Source of the DNA: CAZQCV01 sp964591665
Lineage (GTDB): Bacteria; Patescibacteriota; Minisyncoccia; Phycocordibacterales; UBA9973
Direction of reading: 5' to 3'
Length of the DNA: 40,171 bases
Assembly: GCA_964591665.1 (NCBI GenBank)
Contig: CAZQCV010000004.1
Span: 1 to 40,171 of the forward strand
The notes beneath the pieces were generated by a model. That model did not search any database, had not been told where the DNA came from, and saw only the letters and a list, made by a program, of their open reading frames with translations. Position numbers and translations under genes: made by a program. Below are positions 32,566-40,171 of this stretch, in pieces; the stretch's first letter is position 1, and each line of letters starts with the position of its first letter.

Positions 32566-35557
32566 ATGCCTAATACTATAAAAAAATTCCTGACTACTGG
32601 CATGCTGTTGATAATCGTACTCACCGGTACGGTATTTCCTGTTTTTGAAAACATAGTACAAGCAAAAGACGACACTTCGGCAATTGTAGAAACTTTTAAC
32701 ATCGACGAGAGTAAAACACCTTGGCGTCTTAATGACGCAAATCTAAGAATAACAGATCCTAGTGACATCGGGGGTGTTCCAACGGTAACAAGTACCCAGG
32801 CCCTGCTTTCTTTGGATCTTAAAATGAACACAGGGGTTGACGGAACATTTGCAGCAGATGATGTAAACAAAAATGGATATTTTGACAATGATGATAACCC
32901 AAATGGATGGGATTCTGTCATAGGAGGAACTTCTAATAGTCCAGAGACAGCTGCATGTCGTGGAATCTTTTTGACGATAAGTAAACTAAAAGATCCAACA
33001 AAACCACCAACTGATGATAATCTAGAAAATGTAGACACTGATGAGTTTAATGTACCTTTACCACCTTCAGACAAGATTGTACAGCACTACAAGGACAAGT
33101 ATGCTGGTGACTCCAGCGTTAAGAAATTCAAATGGAGTGCATTTCAGCTTTCTTGTTTCACAAATGCTCAACAAATTTTTGCAACAAACTCAAGAGCAAA
33201 CATTGGTTTGTACTTTTGGGGAATGAAAGATGATACTGGAGCAAATAATTTTTTTAAAAAAATAAAGTGGAACAATATAAAAATCCCTGTTACAGGATTG
33301 AAACCTAATACAAAATACTATGTAAACATTGAAGTAAAGGAAGATAATGTTGATCTTTCAACCTTGTATCTACTACCAGGATTCATAGGAAAAACTGTAA
33401 TCGGCCCCCATCGGGCAGTTAGTAATGGTGTCATAATATCCACACTAACAACAGACCCGACTAATGCCATTGACCTAGGTGGGGCTGGTTCAACAGACGA
33501 AGTTGTAAATGATGACGACAATACTCGAATCGAGGACGGGTATATGGATTGTAGTTTTAAAGTTTTCAACAGTGACTCCGAAAGCGATAGTATTGGCAAA
33601 TGTATTGCAAAAGTATATTACCGATGGATGACTGCAATAGGTGGTGTAGTACTAATGGTAGCTGGTAATATCTTTGATGCATTCCTAGCAATTAGTATCG
33701 GAAGCAGCATGTACAACACAGACAAAGCCGCTTTTGTATACGAAGGATGGAGAATTTGCCGAGATCTTGCTAATATTTTTTTCATATTCATTCTTTTATA
33801 TACAGCAATAGGAACCATCCTGGGGCTACATAGTGTTAATTACAAAAAAATAGTTACCCAAGTTATACTCGTGGCAATCTTCATAAACTTTTCTATGTTT
33901 ATGTGTCGAGTGATTATAGACACAGGAAATATTCTCGCTCGAGTATTTTATAACGAAGTGTCCCTAACGGGAACCACAGACCAAGGATATACAAAAGGAG
34001 ACGTAAAAGAAAAGGATATTTCTTCAGGGTTAGTTAATGGTATTAATCCTCAAAAACTCTTTTTAAATACAAGAGACAAGGAAGAAGTAAAACAGACGAG
34101 TGCAGTTTCTATGTTTATCATGGGAACTATAATATTTATATTACTTATTGCGATAGCCTGGGCACTCTTTATGTCTGGTGCGTATTTTGTAGGACGTATA
34201 GGCGTACTGTGGGTATCAATGATATTTGCACCTCTTGCGTTTGTTTCAACGCTCATACCTTCTTTGGGTAAAAAATTTGGACAGATTGGTTGGAGTAGTT
34301 GGTTTTCATCTCTAACGACAGCAGCTTTCAATGCTCCAATATTCATGTTCTTTATATATCTCATACTCTTGTTAAGTAAACAGTTGGGCACAATAATGCC
34401 TATGGTTGAAGCAGCTGATAACCCTGTAGAAAAAATAACCGTAGTTGCGTTACCTATTATGATCATCATGGGTCTACTTACGCAGGCAAAATCAATTGCA
34501 AAAGAAATGGCTGGTCAATTTGGTGAAGTGGCAGACGGTGCATTTAAAGGTGCACTAGGTCTTGGTGCAATGGCGGTTACAGGAGGTGTTGCTGCTCTTG
34601 GGGCAAAGACCTTTGGTGCAAATGCAATGAGAACGCTCAATGACCAGAACCTAAAAAACGTTGCAGCAGGAAATATGGAAGGAGCAAGAGCTCATGGATT
34701 TACTGGTACCACAACAGAAGAATTCGAGAAGTGGAAAGCAACACAGGCTGGTACTGACTTCAAGAAAAAATCTGAGGATGCTCAGAAAAAACTACTTTCT
34801 GCCAAAAAAATGTCTGAACGAAGTTTTGATATGAGACAAATTCCAGGGATGAGTGCGGTAAGTAAAGGACTTGGAGTAAACATGAATACGGGAAGTGGTC
34901 TGGCAAAGATGGCAGGGCTTGAGTTCAGTTCAGGAGCACGAGCAGGTGGAGCACGAGCAGAAGCAGATCGCCGTATCGCAAAAGACGATAAAAAGAAAAA
35001 AGACATGGAAGAGGTTCTCAAGGGAGATCCTGCTGAAATACACCATAAAAAAGAGCAGAAAGAAGAGTTAGAGAGCGAAAAGAAAAAAGCTGAAGAAGCA
35101 AAAACTGAAGTAGAAGAAAGAAATAAGCCTCTTGTCGAAGCAGCAGAAAAAGCAGAAAAAGATGCTAACTTTGCAGTACAGCAAGAAAAAGATAGAACAG
35201 GAAGAGTAAGTCAAGCGACACTTGATAGACAAAAAACAGCGAAAGATGCAGCAGACAACGCACGATCAGTGCAAACAGCCGAACTCAAACCATTCAACGA
35301 AAAAATAAAAGCAATAGAAAAAGGTGGAACGTATACAGAAAATGGTCAAACATTTACTGTTAACTTCAAAGACTCAATTAAAGGACTTGATAAAGATATC
35401 AACTATGCAGAAAAAGGTAGGGCACGAGAATACTTTAAAAACAAGGCTGATGATGCGCATCATGCTAGAGATACTTATGGAAACGCTTTGAGTATGAACG
35501 CCCTTGGAGCAACACTCAAAGGTGTGCTTCGAGATGGACTTATAGGGTTTGCAGTTG
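32566..35557 (+). CDS. VirB6/TrbL-like polytopic membrane protein of a type IV secretion-like system, 3' end lost in gap
   Basis: At least 997 residues before the N gap. A signal-like N-terminus (FLTTGMLLIIVLTGTVFPVF) is followed by an extracytoplasmic beta-rich region to about residue 340. A core of six or seven membrane helices lies between about 353 and 640 (WMTAIGGVVLMVAGNIFDAF, LANIFFIFILLYTAIGTILG, FIMGTIIFILLIAIAWALFM, IGVLWVSMIFAPLAFVSTLI, APIFMFFIYLILLLSKQ, ITVVALPIMIIMGLL), matching VirB6/TrbL channel proteins. A long charged coiled-coil C-terminal tail continues to the gap. VirB6 forms part of the inner-membrane channel. The start follows TACAAT by 9 nt. The next frame after the gap differs, so this is probably a separate gene, though gap length is unknown. 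Confidence 0.85.
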
Positions 35558-35657
35558 NNNNNNNNNNNNNNNNNNNNNNNNNNNNNNNNNNNNNNNNNNN
35601 NNNNNNNNNNNNNNNNNNNNNNNNNNNNNNNNNNNNNNNNNNNNNNNNNNNNNNNNN
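35558..35657. other. Assembly gap (100 N), true missing sequence
   Basis: The flanks share no overlap. It removes the end of the VirB6-like gene and the start of the following gene. Confidence 0.95.
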
Positions 35658-36602
35658 ACCGGAGCACCTGGAACAACTCCAGACAACCAAAACGATGACG
35701 TTCAAAAAGAACTTCAGACAAGATTTGCACTACTTCCTGAGGAACTACAAAGAGTAATTACTTCGAGTGATTACCAAATGAAACTCTTTGATTTGGCAAA
35801 GAAATACAAAATGACCTATGAAAAGTTGGGGACTCTTGAACTTGAAACGACACTCGTACTGTTAGGAATGACACATCCGAGAGATTTCCCTATAGAAATG
35901 AAAAATATTTTGAAACTTCCAGAGGCAGATTTTAATAACCTCATGACTGAAATACAAGTACAGGTTTTTGATCCAATTAAAAAAGCACTACAAACAGTGT
36001 ATCCTGAAGACACTGATGAGTCAGAAGAGTCACAACAGCCAGTACCTACAAAAGTTGATACAACGCAAAAAACGGTCATGGAAAAAGCTGGTATAACCAT
36101 CGGAGGAAGAGAAACCATGACAGCAACACCAGAAGACATGAGTGCTACAAAGTATACACAGAGTGATCTTCTAAAATCGATAGAAAATCCACCAAAAAGC
36201 ACCGTGACAGAACTAAATAAATTTACATCGGCAATAGCGACACCACCACAGCCGTCGAATGTATCATCTCCAAAAGTAAACGAAAGCATGCAGGATTCTA
36301 TTAACAATCTGCTCAATAACAAGACAGCAAGCACGGCACCACTAGCAACACCAAAAAAGATAGATACCATAAGTCCATTGGGAACACCAGCGACGACACA
36401 AGCTGCCATCCCTGACATGCCACCAATGGCACCAAGTGATGCAACCAATATGGCTACTCCTACGCAGACATCTTCTAATCGTCCAACAATCGACACCATA
36501 AGTGTAGCAAAAAAAACCACAACAGATTATACTTTAAAACCAAACGGAACACCTACTCCACCTAACACAACAGGAGGTGATCCATACAGAGAAGCTATTT
36601 AA
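35658..36602 (+). CDS. Patescibacterial protein with helical domain and Pro/Thr-rich tail, 5' end lost in gap
   Basis: At least 314 residues, open to the gap edge. From residue about 20 of the visible part there is a helical domain: LPEELQRVITSSDYQMKLFD, LAKKYKMTYEKLGTLELETT, LVLLGMTHPRDFPIEM and VQVFDPIKKALQTVYP. I recall this L-x-ETT-x-V-x-LG-x-HP-x-x-F pattern from uncharacterised CPR proteins, without a name. The remaining about 190 residues are low complexity, rich in Pro, Thr and Ser with short motifs IDTIS repeated (KKIDTISPLGTP, RPTIDTISVAKK). ATG 35778 is internal, because conserved sequence precedes it. It lies between VirB6-like and PrgI genes, suggesting an accessory role in the same apparatus. 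Confidence 0.72.
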   Translation, partial: TGAPGTTPDNQNDDVQKELQTRFALLPEELQRVITSSDYQMKLFDLAKKYKMTYEKLGTLELETTLVLLGMTHPRDFPIEMKNILKLPEADFNNLMTEIQVQVFDPIKKALQTVYPEDTDESEESQQPVPTKVDTTQKTVMEKAGITIGGRETMTATPEDMSATKYTQSDLLKSIENPPKSTVTELNKFTSAIATPPQPSNVSSPKVNESMQDSINNLLNNKTASTAPLATPKKIDTISPLGTPATTQAAIPDMPPMAPSDATNMATPTQTSSNRPTIDTISVAKKTTTDYTLKPNGTPTPPNTTGGDPYREAI

Positions 36603-36635
36603 ACAAAAGACCCGCCGTGGGTCTTTTGTTTTTTA
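36601..36635 (+). terminator. Intrinsic terminator
   Basis: AAACAAAAGACCC with GGGTCTTTTGTTT around GCCGT, then TTTT; it overlaps the stop codon of the preceding gene. Confidence 0.92.
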
Positions 36636-36664
36636 ACGTAAAAAGATTATACTATATATAGCAT

Positions 36665-37081
36665 ATGCAGTTTCAAGTACCACAATTTATTGATGTTGAA
36701 GACAAAATATTTGGTCCTTTCTCTTTTAAACAATTCCTTTACTTGCTCGGTGGTGGGGGAGGTGCTTTCGTCATATGGAAACTTCTACCATGGTATCTTG
36801 CAATACCTCTAATCATTCCTGTTGTCTCACTCGCAGGGGCACTAACTTTCATGAAAGTGAACAACAGACCGTTTGCTTTCGCTCTTCAAGCGTGGATAGG
36901 GTATATTTTTACAAACAAACTATACCTATGGCAACAAAGAAAGCCAGAGATAAAAAAACAAGAAGAGAAGAAACAAGAACCAACGCTAGACGACTTTAAC
37001 TATGTACCAAGACTATCTGGATCAAAACTTAAAGATATGGCATGGAGTCTAGACGTTTTAGATTCACAAAGAAAGAAATAG
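36665..37081 (+). CDS. PrgI family protein (VirB3-like T4SS membrane subunit)
   Basis: A 138-aa PrgI-family protein. The N-terminal MQFQVPQFIDVEDKIFGPFS with two adjacent membrane helices (about 22-41 FKQFLYLLGGGGGAFVIWKL and 43-64 WYLAIPLIIPVVSLAGALTF) and the following NNRPFAFALQAWIGYIF are diagnostic. PrgI/VirB3 proteins sit in the inner membrane next to the VirB4 ATPase. The C-terminal tail is charged and Lys/Gln-rich. TATACT (36648-36653) lies 11 nt before the ATG. It is followed by the TraC-like and VirB4-like genes in the standard order. Confidence 0.92.
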   Translation: MQFQVPQFIDVEDKIFGPFSFKQFLYLLGGGGGAFVIWKLLPWYLAIPLIIPVVSLAGALTFMKVNNRPFAFALQAWIGYIFTNKLYLWQQRKPEIKKQEEKKQEPTLDDFNYVPRLSGSKLKDMAWSLDVLDSQRKK

Positions 37082-37125
37082 TACAGACAGAAATATAAAA
37101 ATAGAGTATACTAAAGAGAGAAACC

Positions 37126-37770
37126 ATGGCAACAAAAGCAAATCCAACTCAAGACTTTGTACCGATTGAAGAGGTACGTGACGGTATCATCGTTCTAAAG
37201 GGCGGTGGGTTGCGTTCGTTGTTGCTTGCATCGTCAATAAACCTTTCTCTTAAATCAGGAGAGGAACAAGTAGCAACAATTACGCAGTTTCAAAACTTTC
37301 TTAATTCGCTCGACTTTTCTGTACAGATCGTAGTTGAGTCCCGACGTCTCGATATTCGTCCGTATCTTACTTTGCTTGAGAATAGAATGAAAGAACAAGT
37401 TGAGCCTTTACTAAAAGTACAGACCCGTGAATATATCGAATTCATCCGTCAGTTCACTGAACAGGTATCTATTATGACGAAAAACTTTATTATTGTAGTT
37501 CCTTTCGAAAGTGCTCCTCTTTCTGCAACGGGAAGTATCACTAAATCACTTTTTGGTAAAAAAGATCAACAGCAAACGCAAGAAAAAAGTGATCTTCAAG
37601 CTTTTGAAGAAGCACGATCGCAGTTAGACCAACGTATTTCTGTTATTGAACAAGGATTATCTCGTGTAGGAGTAAAAACGATTCAGCTAGGAACAGAAGA
37701 AACTATAGAGTTGTTTTATAAAGTTTTTAATCCTGGTGAGGCAACCGCAGCTATAAAAACAGAGCACTAA
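37126..37770 (+). CDS. TraC-like / VirB4 N-terminal-domain-like protein
   Basis: A 214-aa protein lacking any nucleotide-binding motif. The opening FVPIEEVRDGIIVLKGGGLR and the stretch QVATITQFQNFLNSLDFSVQ, VESRRLDIRPYL are typical of the short TraC-like proteins that precede VirB4 in Patescibacteria; they correspond to the N-terminal, membrane-proximal part of VirB4/TraC ATPases. The ATPase therefore looks split into two polypeptides, with this one likely bridging PrgI to the motor. TATACT (37107-37112) lies 13 nt upstream, and the AAAGAGAG between is the closest thing to a Shine-Dalgarno in the cluster. One nt separates its stop from the VirB4 start. Confidence 0.83.
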   Translation: MATKANPTQDFVPIEEVRDGIIVLKGGGLRSLLLASSINLSLKSGEEQVATITQFQNFLNSLDFSVQIVVESRRLDIRPYLTLLENRMKEQVEPLLKVQTREYIEFIRQFTEQVSIMTKNFIIVVPFESAPLSATGSITKSLFGKKDQQQTQEKSDLQAFEEARSQLDQRISVIEQGLSRVGVKTIQLGTEETIELFYKVFNPGEATAAIKTEH

Positions 37771-37771
37771 T

Positions 37772-39637
37772 ATGGGAATATTTGATTTTATTTTAGGAAA
37801 AAAGAAAGAAGAAACAAGTGGATTAAAAACAGCCACGGGTGGTATTATTCCCGTACTTCCCACAGAAATATACCAAGCGGCAACTCTTGAATTCCGAGAC
37901 ATTATCGCGCCGTCTGCCCTTAAGATAGAACCAAAGTCTGTACACTTAGGCGATAAGATTGCTCGAACTTTTTTTGTGATTTCATATCCTCGATATCTAA
38001 CAGACAACTGGTTTTCTCCTATTATAAATCTCGACAAGATTTTTGACGTCTCTATTTTTGTTCATCCAATAGAGACAACGCAAATACTCCAGCAGTTCCA
38101 AAAGAAGGTGGCTGAAGTACAAAGTCAGATAGCAACCAGAGAGTCAAAAGGCCTCGTTCGTGATCCAATGCTTGATACGGCATATCAAGACCTCGAAGCC
38201 CTCCGAGACCAACTCATGCAAGCACAACAAAAAATGTTTGACGTCGGGTTGTACATCACGATTTACGGTGACAATGAACAAGACCTTTATAAAGTCGAAA
38301 ACGAAATCAAGTCAATTCTCGAAGCGCGTCTAGTATATCTAAAGCCTGCGCTCTTTCAACAAGAAGATGGATTCAAAAGCGTTATTCCTATCGGAGATGA
38401 TAGACTTGGTGTACATCAAAAACTCAATTCAGAACCACTTTCATCACTATTCCCGTTTGTATCTTTCGATCTTACTTCAGATAAAGGTATCTTATATGGC
38501 GTAAACCGACACAACTCGTCGTTGGTTATTTTTGATAGATTTTCTCTTGAAAACTATAATTCTATTACATTTGCAAAATCTGGTTCTGGTAAATCGTTTG
38601 CAACAAAATTGGAAATTCTTCGTACGCTTATGTTTGACACAGAAGTAATCGTTATAGACCCAGAACGAGAATACGAGTATCTTGCTGAAGCAGTAGGCGG
38701 ACGATATTTTAATATCTCTCTTTCTTCTGATCACCATATCAATCCATTTGATCTTCCCGTACCGCAAGCAGATGAAACACCTGCAGATGTACTTCGGTCA
38801 AATACTATCAATCTTGTGGGTCTTTTCCGACTTATGTTAGGAGGTCTTACGCCTGAAGAAGATGCACTTGTAGACCGTGCAATAACAGAAACCTATGCGC
38901 TCAAAGATATTACCGCTGAGTCAGATTTTGCAAATATAGAACCGCCACTGTTATCTGATTTTGAAATGGTTTTAGCTGGAATGGAAGGTGCAGAGTCTAT
39001 CATGACAAGACTTACAAAGTATACAAAAGGAACATGGTCAACGTTTTTAAATCAACCATCAAACGTAGATATAAATAGAAAATTCGTTGTGTTTTCTGTA
39101 CGAGACATGGAAGACGAGTTGAAGCCGGTTGCAATGTATATCGTCACACACTTTATCTGGAACGCAGTTCGTAAATCACTCAAAAAAAGATTGCTAGTTG
39201 TCGACGAGGCGTGGTGGATGATGAAATCAGATGATACCGCATCTTTCCTCTTTTCAATTGCAAAACGTGGACGTAAATATTATCTAGGACTTGCAACAAT
39301 CACACAAGACGTGGGAGACTTTATGAAAAGTCCTTATGGAGTGCCTATTGTTACGAACTCATCTATCCAATTGCTACTAAAACAAAGTCCTACAGCAATG
39401 GATCTTTTGCAGAAGACTTTTAATTTAACTGACGAAGAAAAATATCTACTCCTAGAATCAGGAGTAGGGGAAGGAATATTTTTTGCTGGACTTAAACACG
39501 TCGCTATAAAAATTATTTCTTCATATACAGAGGAACAAATCATCACCTCTGATCCATCACAAGTTCTTGCTATACGAAAAGCGAAAAAAGAGCTTGAAGC
39601 AGCTGAAGCTGGCGCTCCTGGAAATCCGGTAAATTAG
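37772..39637 (+). CDS. virB4: VirB4/TraC-like type IV secretion ATPase
   Basis: A 621-aa motor ATPase of the HerA/FtsK-like VirB4 group. Walker A AKSGSGKSFATK (K274, S275) is followed by VIVIDPEREYEYLAEAVGGR, the Walker B RLLVVDEAWWMM (D478, E479), and the C-terminal AKRGRKYYLGLATITQDVGD sensor block and NSSIQLLLKQSP. The N-terminal 240 residues are a shortened VirB4 N-domain with a coiled-coil insertion (QQFQKKVAEVQSQIA). No transmembrane helix is present. It energises substrate transfer or pilus biogenesis in T4SS. The gap of one nt to the upstream TraC-like gene implies co-translation. Confidence 0.94.
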   Translation: MGIFDFILGKKKEETSGLKTATGGIIPVLPTEIYQAATLEFRDIIAPSALKIEPKSVHLGDKIARTFFVISYPRYLTDNWFSPIINLDKIFDVSIFVHPIETTQILQQFQKKVAEVQSQIATRESKGLVRDPMLDTAYQDLEALRDQLMQAQQKMFDVGLYITIYGDNEQDLYKVENEIKSILEARLVYLKPALFQQEDGFKSVIPIGDDRLGVHQKLNSEPLSSLFPFVSFDLTSDKGILYGVNRHNSSLVIFDRFSLENYNSITFAKSGSGKSFATKLEILRTLMFDTEVIVIDPEREYEYLAEAVGGRYFNISLSSDHHINPFDLPVPQADETPADVLRSNTINLVGLFRLMLGGLTPEEDALVDRAITETYALKDITAESDFANIEPPLLSDFEMVLAGMEGAESIMTRLTKYTKGTWSTFLNQPSNVDINRKFVVFSVRDMEDELKPVAMYIVTHFIWNAVRKSLKKRLLVVDEAWWMMKSDDTASFLFSIAKRGRKYYLGLATITQDVGDFMKSPYGVPIVTNSSIQLLLKQSPTAMDLLQKTFNLTDEEKYLLLESGVGEGIFFAGLKHVAIKIISSYTEEQIITSDPSQVLAIRKAKKELEAAEAGAPGNPVN

Positions 39638-39638
39638 A

Positions 39639-39668
39639 CTGACAAGTAGGTATCGCTCATGATATACT
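39639..39668 (+). promoter_or_regulatory. Leaderless promoter of the 39678 gene
   Basis: CTGACA (39639-39644), 18 nt, TATACT (39663-39668), then 9 nt to ATG 39678. The -10 lies in the palindrome TATACTAGTATA. Confidence 0.7.
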
Positions 39669-39677
39669 AGTATACGT

Positions 39678-40171
39678 ATGAAGCAGTTCTATACGTTACT
39701 ATTTATAGGTATTCTTCTCACGGGAACGTATGGATTTTTTGGCATCACGCAAAAAACTCAAGCACAATACGAAGTAACAGAAGACGATATAACTGTCTTG
39801 AGTGACCCTGAGATTCCTCCTCCACTTCAAAATGTAACTTTGACCCTATCAAGTTATGCAACCGACATAAACAGTGCTTTTATTATCTGGAAAGTTGGCG
39901 GGAAAACACAACTCTCGGGAACAGGAGAAAAAAAATTCCAAATAACAACAGGAGAAACAGGATCAACAACGGTTATAGATATCACTATACGACCAGTTAC
40001 AGGAGAACTTATACAGAAGCAATTCATTATACGTCCTGCAGACATAGACATACTTTGGGAGGGCGCTGACAGCTACATACCACCATTTTATAGAGGGCGA
40101 GCACTCCCAACAAGTGAGGGGCTCATCCGTGTTTTGGCAATTCCACAAGTAAAAGATGGTGCTCTTCAAAC
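39678..40171 (+). CDS. Secreted protein of the T4SS-like cluster, 3' end beyond the window
   Basis: The first 164 residues of a protein that runs off the window. MKQFYTLLFIGILLTGTYGF is a clear signal peptide with probable cleavage after TQAQ. The mature part is beta-rich (VTLTLSSYATDINSAFIIWK, TTGETGSTTVIDITIRP), resembling Ig-like or CARDB-type folds, followed by YIPPFYRGRALPTSEGL. No catalytic motif is visible. It is the next gene after virB4 and has its own leaderless promoter. An extracytoplasmic component or adhesin of the cluster is plausible, but the family is not recognised. Confidence 0.82.
   Translation, partial: MKQFYTLLFIGILLTGTYGFFGITQKTQAQYEVTEDDITVLSDPEIPPPLQNVTLTLSSYATDINSAFIIWKVGGKTQLSGTGEKKFQITTGETGSTTVIDITIRPVTGELIQKQFIIRPADIDILWEGADSYIPPFYRGRALPTSEGLIRVLAIPQVKDGALQ

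Noticed and set aside
1..40171. CRISPR arrays, insertion sequences, integrase attachment sites
   Set aside because: No regularly spaced repeats, transposase genes or terminal inverted repeats were found; the only recombinase is a housekeeping-type Xer.
1..40171. Reassignment of UGA (as in Gracilibacteria/Absconditabacteria)
   Set aside because: UGA ends real genes here, for example uvrD at its overlap with rsmA, and conserved proteins have no internal UGA.

Overview
The window looks like a chromosomal scaffold piece from a Candidate Phyla Radiation bacterium (Patescibacteria, most likely a Parcubacteria/Paceibacteria lineage). The basis is gene content: a PrgI / TraC-like / VirB4-like / VirB6-like secretion cluster with TSP3-type calcium-binding and signal-peptide proteins beside it, Gmad2, PspC and YtxH-like small membrane proteins, very large charged coiled-coil proteins, AT-rich DNA, and single compact housekeeping genes. 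UGA reads as a stop (for example at the end of uvrD). No taxonomic search was possible.

Layout. 1-1.8 kb: 3' part of tRNA-Gly(GCC), a PspC-domain protein and the CCA-adding enzyme, tightly packed. 1.9-9.2 kb: mostly single genes with their own promoters and terminators (Gmad2 protein, two small membrane proteins, exonuclease III and a methyltransferase separated by a real assembly gap, a Xer recombinase, rpsO, a NYN-domain RNase, several unknowns). 9.3-14.8 kb: pnp with a structured leader, a membrane protein, a DksA/TraR-like protein with altered zinc ligands, ComM and a small basic protein. 14.9-17.1 kb (minus): a predicted isopenicillin-N-synthase-like 2OG-Fe(II) oxygenase and a LysM-LysM-M23 peptidase. 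17.1-17.4 kb: a hairpin-rich noncoding stretch. 17.4-25.2 kb: a small helical protein followed by two proteins of about 1150-1180 aa with a 63-aa protein between them. 25.3-28.9 kb: uvrD-rsmA, then on the minus strand a Bacteroidota-like RpoD-type sigma factor broken by a one-base frameshift in an A7 run. 28.9-40.2 kb: a type IV secretion-like cluster (TSP3 protein, large secreted repeat protein, VirB6-like, unknown, PrgI, TraC-like, VirB4-like ATPase, start of another secreted protein).

Two things stand out across the whole window. First, at least a dozen genes have a TATAAT/TATACT-type -10 box only 6-11 nt before the start codon and no Shine-Dalgarno sequence, so they are predicted to be transcribed as leaderless or nearly leaderless mRNAs, even inside the secretion cluster. 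Second, two of the four 100-N gaps (in pnp and in the 1177-aa gene) are flanked by identical 55-bp sequences. Removing one copy plus the Ns (155 nt) restores a single intact reading frame in both cases, so these gaps are assembly joins, not missing sequence. The other two gaps (4438-4537 and 35558-35657) have no such overlap and do interrupt genes.

Functionally the window joins RNA turnover and maturation (tRNA, cca, pnp, rpsO, rsmA, NYN RNase), DNA repair and recombination (exonuclease III, Xer, UvrD, ComM), and envelope or secretion functions (M23 peptidase, T4SS-like cluster). The mix of ComM with a conjugation-type ATPase apparatus fits an organism that exchanges macromolecules with neighbours or a host, but this is inference.
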